A DNA stretch of 8,518 nucleotides, taken from assembly GCA_002291495.1 (NCBI GenBank), contig DBAE01000175.1, positions 23,460-31,977 on the forward strand, given 5' to 3'. The translations under genes and the position numbers were made by a program. Below the pieces are notes generated by a model. That model was given only the letters and a program-made list of their open reading frames with translations, made no database searches and had not been told where the DNA came from. Below are positions 1 to 6,170 of this stretch, one piece after another. Within the stretch, counting starts at the first letter, position 1; every line of letters begins with the position of its first letter. The DNA is from Bacteriovoracaceae bacterium UBA1018. GTDB taxonomy: Bacteria > Bdellovibrionota > UBA1018.

Positions 1-1
1 G

Positions 2-178
<177 letters not shown>

Positions 179-179
179 T

Positions 180-401
180 ATGAAAGATCTTTATAGCGCG
201 ATGGTCGGGTTAGTTGCAGGCGGAATGATTTTGTCATCCTGTGCTTCACTCAAAGAGTTCGAACCCCAAGTAGAAGATCAACAGGTCCTCGCTGGCGAAC
301 TGATCGAAGGCGAAGAACCTGAGCTACAGCAGCTCCAACTCGATGAAACACAAACACGAAGGCCGGCTAGAGCGGGACTATTTTTCGGACGACTTCGATG
401 A
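180..401 (+). CDS. Small predicted lipoprotein, 73 residues, unknown function
   Basis: The product begins MKDLYSAMVGLVAGG and has a lipobox LSSC at residues 18-21, so it should be lipidated on Cys21 by signal peptidase II processing and anchored in the inner or outer membrane. The mature part is only about 53 residues. Its first two thirds are strongly acidic and Gln-rich (about 11 Asp/Glu between residues 25 and 60), and the last 14 residues are basic and aromatic (RRPARAGLFFGRLR). No domain is recognised. The start at 180 is chosen from the GGAG six bases upstream and the normal spacing of the signal peptide. It lies one base after the SDR stop codon, so it is probably the last gene of that transcript. 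The lipoprotein call is good; the role is unknown. Confidence 0.72.
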   Translation: MKDLYSAMVGLVAGGMILSSCASLKEFEPQVEDQQVLAGELIEGEEPELQQLQLDETQTRRPARAGLFFGRLR

Positions 402-413
402 CGCTATTTTTTT

Positions 414-450
414 GCTCGATACTGTTACTTTAAGAGTAACAGTATCGAGC
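414..450. repeat. Perfect 16-bp inverted repeat with 5-nt loop
   Basis: Arms at 414-429 and 435-450 are exact reverse complements around the loop TTAAG. The dyad lies between the convergent lipoprotein and motB genes. A T7 run (407-413) precedes it on the + strand, so a + transcript has U7 before the hairpin and a - transcript has A7 after it. Neither direction has the 3' U tract of a classical intrinsic terminator. It may be an RNA 3'-end stabiliser, an unusual terminator, a protein-binding dyad or a copy of a dispersed repeat. Confidence 0.75.
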
Positions 451-471
451 GATTAAAATGACGCGGACGAT

Positions 472-498
472 GCAAAAAGGTGAGGACCACCTTTTTGC
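472..498. terminator. Bidirectional intrinsic terminator after motB and the lipoprotein gene
   Basis: GCAAAAAGGTG (472-482), a loop AGGAC, and CACCTTTTTGC (488-498) form an 11-bp stem. The GC-rich core is flanked by A5 on one side and T5 on the other, so each strand ends with a U tract. On the - strand the base of the stem overlaps the motB TAG stop (498-500), so it sits exactly where the motAB transcript should end; it could also stop the + strand SDR-lipoprotein transcript. Confidence 0.75.
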
Positions 499-1244
499 TA
501 CTCAGTAGAAAGAGAAAATTCGAGGCGTGCTCCATCAGACGCGATTGCACGATCTGGATCAGGAGCTTTGGCGCGACGTACGGAAGTGATCACGCGGTCA
601 TCTTCAAACCACTTACGTTTGACGATGTACTTAGATAGAGCAACTGCTCGGCTCACTTTAAACTCGTAAGACCCGTCGGATCGACCAAAGGTACTGTTGA
701 TGTACAACTTACCTTTGTAATTTCTGGTCATGACGGCAAGTTTCTTTAGGATCTTGGGTGCATTCGGACTGAGCTCATTTGGAGAGCCTCTCTTAAAGAG
801 ATCGTCCTCAAGCACAGTGAATTTCACTACTTCAACAATCAGTCGATCTCCAGGCGCATTGAGTGTGGAGATTGGATCAATTGCTTCTTCGTCGTTCTTA
901 GAATTGCCTTCGATCAGAGGTCGCTCTGGCTTTTTGATGAGATCATCTGGAACTGCGCCATCTGCGCCTTTCAAGATCTCATCACCGGCACCGGTTTTGT
1001 CACCGAGTGGCATTGCTTCTTTAGACTGCAGATCCGGTCTCAAAGCAGAGGTCGGATTATTAAAATAGTTAGCAACCGCAGCTTTGGTTTCTTCATCCGA
1101 ACCCAAGAGCCACATAACCAAGAAAAACGCCATCATCGCAGTAACGAAGTCGGCGTAGGCCACTTTCCATGCACCGCCGTGAGCGCCTGCATGGCCACCT
1201 TTCTTTTTCTTGATGATAATCGGTTGAACCTTTTTTTCTGCCAC
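498..1244 (-). CDS. motB: Flagellar motor stator protein MotB
   Basis: MotB anchors the MotA/MotB ion channel to peptidoglycan and carries the ion-binding aspartate that drives flagellar rotation. The 248-residue product has a basic, glycine-rich N-terminus (KKKKGGHAGAHGGAWKVAYADF), a single membrane helix at about 29-48, and Asp32 in AYADFVTAMMAFF, the same position as the essential Asp32 of E. coli MotB. A plug-like segment follows (EETKAAVANYFNNP, 51-64), then a linker and an OmpA-like domain from about 132. That domain is unusual: the GHTD motif expected near residues 184-187 is absent (STFG there) and the loop before SRA (198-200) is short. The start is GTG, with AGAGG six bases upstream and 14 bases after the motA stop. 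At 248 residues it is shorter than E. coli MotB (308). Confidence 0.95.
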   Translation of the reverse strand: MAEKKVQPIIIKKKKGGHAGAHGGAWKVAYADFVTAMMAFFLVMWLLGSDEETKAAVANYFNNPTSALRPDLQSKEAMPLGDKTGAGDEILKGADGAVPDDLIKKPERPLIEGNSKNDEEAIDPISTLNAPGDRLIVEVVKFTVLEDDLFKRGSPNELSPNAPKILKKLAVMTRNYKGKLYINSTFGRSDGSYEFKVSRAVALSKYIVKRKWFEDDRVITSVRRAKAPDPDRAIASDGARLEFSLSTE

Positions 1245-1250
1245 GATTAG

Positions 1251-1255
1251 CCTCT
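1251..1255 (-). promoter_or_regulatory. Shine-Dalgarno supporting the motB GTG start
   Basis: AGAGG on the - strand, six bases before GTG 1244-1242, lies in the 14-base gap between motA and motB. It supports the GTG start, which places Asp32 at the same residue number as in well-studied MotB proteins. Confidence 0.65.
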
Positions 1256-1258
1256 ATC

Positions 1259-2119
1259 TTAAGCTGCTGCCTTAGCGCCTGAAGTTGCTTTATCGACTTC
1301 TTCAAACGTAGGGCGAATGTGTTGTGGAATCGACCGACGTGCAAACTCTACGCAAACTTTAGGCGAACAATCTTTGGCAAATCCAATGAGACCCGCCTTA
1401 ATCACATGGAGGACTTGTCCATGGTCACCTAGGTTAGCTTCCATCTTTGCAGCAAGAGGACCCATAAATCCGTAAGAGATCAAAATCCCGATAAACGTAC
1501 CCACGAGAGCGGCGGCAACGCTATGACCGATGACTTCTTTACCTTCGGTCAACTTACCCATCGTGATAACAACCCCGAGAACGGCGGCGACGATTCCTAG
1601 ACCCGGCATTGAATCTCCAACTTTATTAACAATCGCTGGAGCGCGTAATTCGTTCGTGTGGACAGTTTCGATGTCTTTGTCCATAAGATCTTCGAGATCA
1701 TAAGGACTGACTGGAGAACTGATTTGAACTTTAAGGGTATCGCAAATAAATTCGAGTGCATGATGATTTGCGACTACTGAAGGATACTTTTTGAAGATCT
1801 CACTGCTCTCAGGTTTCTCAACGTGAGACTCAAGTGAGAGCGGGTTACCTTTGGCAGTTCTGATGATTTCATACAAAAGAAGCAAAAGTTCTAAGTACTC
1901 GGCTTTTGAAACTTCTTTGCCTTTGATCACACCCACTACTTGATGGACCATGTCTTTGATCACTGGCATAGGTGCCATAATGATGAGAGATCCGATACCG
2001 GCTCCACCGATGATCACAAACTCTTCGACTTGAATAAGAACAGCCATCTGGCCACCGTGCCAGACGAATCCACCCAAGACCGAACCGATAACAATTAGAG
2101 CACCCACGATGACAAGCAT
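1259..2119 (-). CDS. motA: Flagellar motor stator protein MotA
   Basis: MotA is the four-helix inner-membrane subunit of the stator; it forms the ion channel with MotB and pushes on FliG. The 286-residue product has membrane helices at about 1-20, 32-53, 168-190 and 198-219, with a large cytoplasmic loop between the second and third. Family hallmarks are visible: Arg87/Lys90 and Glu97 in the IIRTAKGNPLSLE segment correspond to the charged FliG-contact region of E. coli MotA (Arg90, Glu98). Pro172 in GDSMPGLGIVAAVLGVV and Pro221 in GFMGPLAAKME match the conserved Pro173 and Pro222. The ATG at 2119-2117 has GAGG seven bases upstream. motB follows after 14 bases, so the two form an operon. Proton or sodium coupling cannot be decided here. 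Confidence 0.96.
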   Translation of the reverse strand: MLVIVGALIVIGSVLGGFVWHGGQMAVLIQVEEFVIIGGAGIGSLIIMAPMPVIKDMVHQVVGVIKGKEVSKAEYLELLLLLYEIIRTAKGNPLSLESHVEKPESSEIFKKYPSVVANHHALEFICDTLKVQISSPVSPYDLEDLMDKDIETVHTNELRAPAIVNKVGDSMPGLGIVAAVLGVVITMGKLTEGKEVIGHSVAAALVGTFIGILISYGFMGPLAAKMEANLGDHGQVLHVIKAGLIGFAKDCSPKVCVEFARRSIPQHIRPTFEEVDKATSGAKAAA

Positions 2120-2147
2120 AGTTTTTCCTCGTTATCCCTCTCTATTC

Positions 2148-2174
2148 TTGTCGCCTTTTTGGGTGAAAAGTTGA
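2148..2174 (-). promoter_or_regulatory. Candidate sigma-28 (FliA) promoter of motAB
   Basis: Read on the - strand, TCAACTTT (2174-2167), an 11-base spacer and GGCGACAA (2155-2148) match the flagellar sigma-28 consensus TAAAGTTT-N11-GCCGATAA at 6 of 8 positions in each box with exact spacing. Transcription would begin near 2140, about 20 bases before the motA start, with the GAGG ribosome site in between. Flagellar stator genes are typical late-class FliA targets. Confidence 0.55.
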
Positions 2175-2263
2175 GGATCCTTACAATTTAAATAAGGAAA
2201 ACTAGCTACTTATAAAAACTCTTACTATATCAATAGGATAGGTCCTCATGAGACGATACTCTA

Positions 2264-2650
2264 CTAAGCCGACTTTTTGTTAGGGTGACCAAATGCGTGT
2301 TTATAACAAAAGTTCTCTATCGTATTCATGAGAGCGTCTAGGTCCACAGGCTTTTTAATGTAGCCTGCGGCGTTCAGATCATTCGACTTGTCCGCAACGG
2401 CGGAGACGACCAAGACTGGAATTGTGGCGATAGCGTTGGCGTCTTTCTTAACTTTTTGCAAGAAAGTCCAACCATCCATTACCGGCATCATGAGATCCAG
2501 AAGTATTACACAAGGGCGAGGTATTACTTTTAAAAGCTCAAGAGCTTCTTGTCCATTGTTGGCCGTCGAAACCACATAACCCTCCATGAGCAAAAGGTCT
2601 TTTAAGGTTTGTTGAATATCAATATCATCTTCGACAACCAAAATATGCAT
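2264..2650 (-). CDS. Single-domain response regulator (CheY/Spo0F-like receiver)
   Basis: The 128-residue product is one phospho-acceptor receiver domain with no output domain. Glu7, Asp8 and Asp9 form the Mg2+-binding acidic pocket (LVVEDD). Asp52 in ILLDLMMPVMDG is the expected phosphorylation site, Ser83 is the switch Ser/Thr, and Lys100-Pro101 (YIKKPVD) is the conserved lysine. Tyr97 aligns with the switch aromatic Tyr106 of CheY. The stretch between Ser83 and Lys100 is about five residues shorter than in CheY, implying a short alpha-4 region. The ATG overlaps the upstream HHE gene's TAA by one base (TAATG), so translation is probably coupled. It ends in tandem TAG TAG stops. It may relay phosphate or bind a partner such as a motor protein; its kinase and target are not in the window. 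Confidence 0.93.
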   Translation of the reverse strand: MHILVVEDDIDIQQTLKDLLLMEGYVVSTANNGQEALELLKVIPRPCVILLDLMMPVMDGWTFLQKVKKDANAIATIPVLVVSAVADKSNDLNAAGYIKKPVDLDALMNTIENFCYKHAFGHPNKKSA

Positions 2651-3153
2651 TACGCTGCTTTCTCGATCTCTTTCACTTTCCTCGTCTGAAGTTGTTGCCC
2701 TAACTTTTCCAGTTTATTTTGACTCATGGCTTTTCCCACTTTTGGGAAAAGGTCATTTTCCTCATCCCGCACATGGTGCATGACATCTTCGATAATCACG
2801 CTCAGCTTAGCATCAAGACTCTCGTCATCTATAGAGAGCTTGTCGAGTTCATCAACTAAGATCTTAAATTGATGATGCTCTTCACGAGCTTCCAGAATCA
2901 TGGGTTTGAGCTGGCTTATTTTTTCACAAGCCGGATAAAAGATTTCTTCTTCGATCTGAGCATGACTATTTAAGTTTTGAACAATCTTCTTAATTAGTTT
3001 TTCTTTTATTTTTTTATCTTTAACTACCTTTGATTGCACAAATAAGAGCTCAACGCGCATGTGATCTGCACGTAAAAAGTCTAAACAGTTCATTTTTTTA
3101 CCGGTCGCATACTTATAAACGACCGGAATTCGGGAGATCATTTGGGTTATCAT
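2650..3153 (-). CDS. Hemerythrin-like HHE domain protein
   Basis: The 167-residue product is a four-helix-bundle HHE protein, a family that binds a diiron (or other metal) centre and is known for O2, NO or redox sensing, iron storage or repair. The ligand pattern looks complete: His31 (RADHMRVE), His64 and Glu68 (NSHAQIEEEIFYP), His93/His94 (EEHHQFK), and His127 with Glu131 (MHHVRDEENDLFP). A 20-residue N-terminal extension precedes the domain; an internal Met21 could also start it, but only the ATG at 3153 has a good ribosome site (GAGG, five bases away). No signal peptide is seen, so it should be cytoplasmic. It begins 7 bases after the OmpA-like gene stop and overlaps the receiver gene by one base. 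It is homologous to the divergent HHE gene at 4819-5292. Confidence 0.9.
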   Translation of the reverse strand: MITQMISRIPVVYKYATGKKMNCLDFLRADHMRVELLFVQSKVVKDKKIKEKLIKKIVQNLNSHAQIEEEIFYPACEKISQLKPMILEAREEHHQFKILVDELDKLSIDDESLDAKLSVIIEDVMHHVRDEENDLFPKVGKAMSQNKLEKLGQQLQTRKVKEIEKAA

Positions 3154-3158
3154 CTTTT

Positions 3159-3162
3159 CCTC
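3159..3162 (-). promoter_or_regulatory. Shine-Dalgarno of the HHE gene overlapping the upstream stop codon
   Basis: GAGG on the - strand overlaps the TGA stop (3163-3161) of the OmpA-like gene and lies five bases before ATG 3153-3151. It decides for the long HHE start over internal Met21 at 3093, which has no such site, and suggests translational coupling. Confidence 0.6.
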
Positions 3163-3817
3163 AGCTCATTTCTTCCATAGAATGGATTTCCACACGACGA
3201 TTTAATGCTCTTCCATCTTCACTGTCATTCGAAGCAACAGGTTTGTTTTCTCCGCCCGCAAAGATTATAATCTGATTTTCTTCAAGCCCGTTTTGTACCA
3301 ATACGTCTTTCACAGATGCTGCACGATTTCTTGAAAGGATTTTATTACTCTCGGCACTTCCAACACTATCGGCATACCCTTCAATTCTAATTTTTTCATT
3401 CCCCTTCAGATCTTCCGCCATCGAAGCAATTTCTTCTTTTGCGCTCGGGTCGAGCTCGGCACTGCCAAATGGGAAGAGAAGTTTATTGTCACCAATCTCA
3501 GTTGTGGCCTCTGTTGTCGTAGACGAGGAAGTTATTGTCGTATCCGTGATTGTATCCGATTCGGCAACTTCGCTCTCTGCCGCACTTGTCTGCTCAGCTT
3601 GATCAGCAGACTGCTCATTGTTCTGGACGTCCTCGCTTGCGTAGCGCTCTACATAATTGCCAACTCCGCCTCGCTGCCTAGTTTCATCTGCACTCAGATA
3701 ATAACCTTCTCTGTCCTCCTCACTCATCTTGGCATAGTGCGAGCAAGCGGTCATACCGATGACCACCCCGGATAAGATAGGTATAAAAATACCCTTTTTT
3801 GTTAAGGAATTTGACAT
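3161..3817 (-). CDS. OmpA-like peptidoglycan-binding lipoprotein
   Basis: The 218-residue product starts with a basic n-region and hydrophobic stretch (KKGIFIPILSGVVIGM) and a lipobox-like MTAC with Cys25 as the probable lipidation site. Met at -3 is slightly off the consensus. A linker rich in Ser, Thr, Glu and Gln (about 60-110) leads to an OmpA C-terminal domain at about 113-212. Expected features are present: FPFGSAELDPSA, IRIEGYAD with Asp150, LSRNRAASV with Arg165, and ALNRRVEI. Asp150 and Arg165 are 15 residues apart, the same spacing as the diaminopimelate-binding Asp241/Arg256 of E. coli OmpA. It should tether an outer-membrane lipid anchor to the cell wall, as Pal does, though it is not clearly Pal and no Tol genes are present. 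The start has GAGG seven bases upstream; the gene follows the permease gene by 36 bases. Confidence 0.9.
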   Translation of the reverse strand: MSNSLTKKGIFIPILSGVVIGMTACSHYAKMSEEDREGYYLSADETRQRGGVGNYVERYASEDVQNNEQSADQAEQTSAAESEVAESDTITDTTITSSSTTTEATTEIGDNKLLFPFGSAELDPSAKEEIASMAEDLKGNEKIRIEGYADSVGSAESNKILSRNRAASVKDVLVQNGLEENQIIIFAGGENKPVASNDSEDGRALNRRVEIHSMEEMS

Positions 3818-3853
3818 AGTTCGGCCTCTTCTTGAGACTTAACAAAGCAACCG

Positions 3854-4771
3854 TTATGCCATCATGATGGAGACGAGAGGAATGAAGAACAGCGCGAAGA
3901 ACGTGCTAAGCAGCACCGCGACGGCGGCCTTCTCAGGCTCAACGTCTAACGCGTAAGAAATTGCAACCGTGTTAGCAGCAAGAGGTACGGCAGAGATCAA
4001 AATCATTACTGGATATATTTCTGGACCGTAGAAATGTAGAAACCGCTTATCGATCCAAATTACTCCCAGTATAACAAGCGGCCAGACAACAAACTTTGCG
4101 AAAAAAGTCAGATTGATGAAACGCATATCAAACTTAAATTTTTTGATACTTGATACACCCATGCCGATCATCATCATCCCAAGGACCGAGTAAGCTCCAC
4201 GGAAAGTGTGAGTAAACTCCAGATAACGATCATCGATTTTAAAACCCAATGCATTAAAGATAAGCCCTAAGAAAAAGCTATAGAGTGTCGGGAGTCGGAT
4301 GACGCGCTGAAAACTTTCGTAGGCCGTATGTTTGCCTCGCGCCACAACATAGAATCCAACCGAGTTTTCGAAGAAGATAAATCCGATCGAACAGATAATG
4401 GATAGTCCTACTGCATCGGGTCCAAGAAGGAGAAGAGTGACGGGAAGACCAAAGTATCCCGTATTTGCATCTCCGGCAGAGAAAGCCACTAAGTTTTTGG
4501 TAGACCCCTCCCAAAATCGCCCCGCAATCTTTAAGAAGATTAAACAAATCAAACTACACAGGAAGAAAAAGAGTACCGGAATGGACAGATAACTTGGACG
4601 CAAGTCGATTCGTGCAATACCAACAAAAACCACTACTGGAACAACGATATAGATCAATAGTTTAGCAATAGATTCTTTATCAATCTTAAGGACACGTCCC
4701 GCAAAAAAGCCTGCAACCACTAAGGAATAAAGTGGCAGTAGTTTTTGAAGTAATACCCAGAATACGTTCAT
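3854..4771 (-). CDS. AEC-family (auxin efflux carrier-like) permease
   Basis: The 305-residue product is almost entirely hydrophobic, with about ten predicted membrane helices, as in AEC transporters, which include bacterial malonate and other organic-acid permeases. Recognisable motifs are the N-terminal LLPLYSLVVAGFFAGRVLKID, the helix-breaking SAGDANTGYFGLP (98-110) in the first half, and SAVPLAANTVAISYALDVEP (260-279) before the final two helices. Substrate and direction of transport cannot be inferred. I place the start at ATG 4771-4769; a longer frame from TTG 4807 would add the polar segment MQHECRCDTALF, which does not fit the family, and has no ribosome site. The chosen ATG also lacks a clear Shine-Dalgarno. 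It is the first gene of the run leading to the OmpA-like, HHE and receiver genes, and is divergent from the second HHE gene. Confidence 0.88.
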   Translation of the reverse strand: MNVFWVLLQKLLPLYSLVVAGFFAGRVLKIDKESIAKLLIYIVVPVVVFVGIARIDLRPSYLSIPVLFFFLCSLICLIFLKIAGRFWEGSTKNLVAFSAGDANTGYFGLPVTLLLLGPDAVGLSIICSIGFIFFENSVGFYVVARGKHTAYESFQRVIRLPTLYSFFLGLIFNALGFKIDDRYLEFTHTFRGAYSVLGMMMIGMGVSSIKKFKFDMRFINLTFFAKFVVWPLVILGVIWIDKRFLHFYGPEIYPVMILISAVPLAANTVAISYALDVEPEKAAVAVLLSTFFALFFIPLVSIMMA

Positions 4772-4818
4772 AAATAATGCAGTGTCACAGCGGCACTCGT
4801 GTTGCAAGTTTTGCTCGT

Positions 4819-5292
4819 ATGGAAGCCACTGAAGTCCTCAAACTTGACCATGAGTCCATTAGAAATGCTTTAGATCAACTCGATCACTCTCAAAGCATGA
4901 GAGACAGAACAGTTCTTTTTGTAAACTTGAGAAATGACATCCTAAGCCATGCACGCCTCAAGGAAACTTTATTTTACCCTCATTTTTCGGACTATCCTGA
5001 ACTTTCGTCTTTTTTAGATCGTGCGTATGAAGATCACGAAAAGATTAAGCGTCACATTACACAAATCAATTCCTATATTGAAATGAGAAGCCTGACTGAA
5101 GAAGACGCGCTTCAGATGGATCTTATGATTTCGGAGCTGTCTGAAGACATGAAAGACTATCTTAAGCACCAAGAGAAAGAACTCTTTCCGCGATCAAAAA
5201 AAGCCTTGGGACATTTTCGAATGCGACAACTAGGTGAGTTTATCATTGAAGCTAAAGAGTGGCAGACCACCGATTCTGGTCGAGCCGCCTAA
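4819..5292 (+). CDS. Second hemerythrin-like HHE protein with altered metal ligands
   Basis: The 157-residue product is a paralogue of the HHE protein at 2650-3153, with the same four-helix layout and a matching C-terminal LG-containing helix. His11 (KLDHESIR), His44 (LSHARLKETLFYP) and His73 (YEDHEKIK) are kept. By residue alignment with the paralogue, Glu68 becomes Lys48, His127 becomes Tyr114 and Glu131 becomes Gln118. Nearby residues could substitute: Glu49 is one residue later, and His117-x3-Glu121 restores an HxxxE pattern shifted by three. It may therefore bind metal differently or have lost binding. I choose ATG 4819 because the family begins just before the first His helix. ATG 4777 is in frame but would leave only five bases to the divergent permease start. 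Neither has a clear ribosome site. recO follows after 47 bases. Confidence 0.85.
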   Translation: MEATEVLKLDHESIRNALDQLDHSQSMRDRTVLFVNLRNDILSHARLKETLFYPHFSDYPELSSFLDRAYEDHEKIKRHITQINSYIEMRSLTEEDALQMDLMISELSEDMKDYLKHQEKELFPRSKKALGHFRMRQLGEFIIEAKEWQTTDSGRAA

Positions 5293-5339
5293 AGTCCCAT
5301 TGTGGCTAACTGACTTGAGTTCGGGTATGTTCCCGGTGA

Positions 5340-6170
5340 ATGGAAAAACTTCAAGACCTTGCCATAGTACTCAAGTGGGTACCCTACGAAGAGCGACATC
5401 GTGTCGTTACAGCTCTCACCGAAAATTATGGCCGTATCTCGGCCTTGGCGCGAAATTCTATTCATTCGCGTAGGTTTGGCGGATCGCTTGAACCATTCTC
5501 TGCTAGCCTTTGGACCTTTGTCGAACGAAAGAATGCAGATCTTTATCGTGTCGAAGAAGCCGAGATCCGCCGTGGTTATGAAGGACTAAGAGAAAATTTT
5601 GAGTGCCTCGCGCTTGCTAGCACCTTTAATGAACTGATGCTTCGTCTCGCTCCAGAGCGAGAAAGTAGTCCAGAGTTATTTAAACTCCACGCCAATGCGC
5701 TGGCTACTTTAGATGAACTTCATGAAAAAGGATCAGATCTTACAATCTTATTAAAGCTTCTCAATGCCTATCTCATTAAGGTGCTGCAATGGAGTGGTAA
5801 TCAACCTCAAATTCATAAGTGTGTCCTCTGCTCAAAACCACTCGAAGAATTTGCTCCAAATACTCAGATGAGTTGTCGGGTTTCAGATGCCTCTTGGTTT
5901 TGTCCTGCGCATTCAGCGCACCCTGTTCAGGATCAACACGCCACAGGACATCAAATGCACTTAAAAAATCGCTTCTTTAAACTCACAGTTGCTGCGCTAA
6001 GAGATTTTTATATGGATCTGAGTAAACCCATTAAGCAAGTGATCGAAAGCAATCGAGCATCAGATGAAGACCATCGAGCTCTTTTCTTGTTCCTCGAGAG
6101 CTTATTCTTATTTCACGTCCCTGGATTTGATCAAAAACCTCTTAAGGCGATTCGTTTCTTAGGGGTCTGA
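5340..6170 (+). CDS. recO: DNA repair protein RecO
   Basis: RecO acts with RecR in the RecF pathway, helping load RecA on single-stranded DNA coated by SSB and annealing strands. The 276-residue product has an N-terminal OB-fold with the family pattern AIVLKWVPYEERHRVVTALT and YGRISALARNSIHSRRFGGS (residues 8-49). A helical middle follows, then a zinc-ribbon-like cluster with Cys161-x2-Cys164, Cys179 and Cys188 (SCRVSDASWFCPAH). The C-terminal helices end in FHVPGF, resembling the RecO LGF-type end. The ATG follows directly after an in-frame TGA, so it cannot start further upstream; a weak GGTG lies just before it. It may be co-transcribed with the HHE gene 47 bases upstream. Its last 29 bases overlap the convergent gene on the other strand, and no terminator is visible there. 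Confidence 0.93.
   Translation: MEKLQDLAIVLKWVPYEERHRVVTALTENYGRISALARNSIHSRRFGGSLEPFSASLWTFVERKNADLYRVEEAEIRRGYEGLRENFECLALASTFNELMLRLAPERESSPELFKLHANALATLDELHEKGSDLTILLKLLNAYLIKVLQWSGNQPQIHKCVLCSKPLEEFAPNTQMSCRVSDASWFCPAHSAHPVQDQHATGHQMHLKNRFFKLTVAALRDFYMDLSKPIKQVIESNRASDEDHRALFLFLESLFLFHVPGFDQKPLKAIRFLGV

Noticed and set aside
730..1068. Open frame of 112 codons on the + strand
   Set aside because: It lies antisense within motB, which has clear family motifs; the + frame shows no domain and no ribosome site. The same reasoning removes the other open frames inside motB/motA, the HHE gene and the permease.
1093..1344. Open - strand frame spanning the motA/motB junction
   Set aside because: It is in another frame across two well-supported genes, and its translation has no recognisable features.
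2200..2263. Terminator after the response regulator gene
   Set aside because: Only 4-bp stems can be drawn around 2221-2240, and the nearby T run on the - strand is not preceded by a stable hairpin.
4772..4807. Longer permease start at TTG 4807
   Set aside because: It adds a polar, Cys-rich segment before the first membrane helix, lacks a ribosome site and would overlap the divergent HHE frame.
4777..4818. Longer start for the second HHE gene at ATG 4777
   Set aside because: It would leave five bases to the divergent permease start and adds 14 residues with no family support; not fully excluded.
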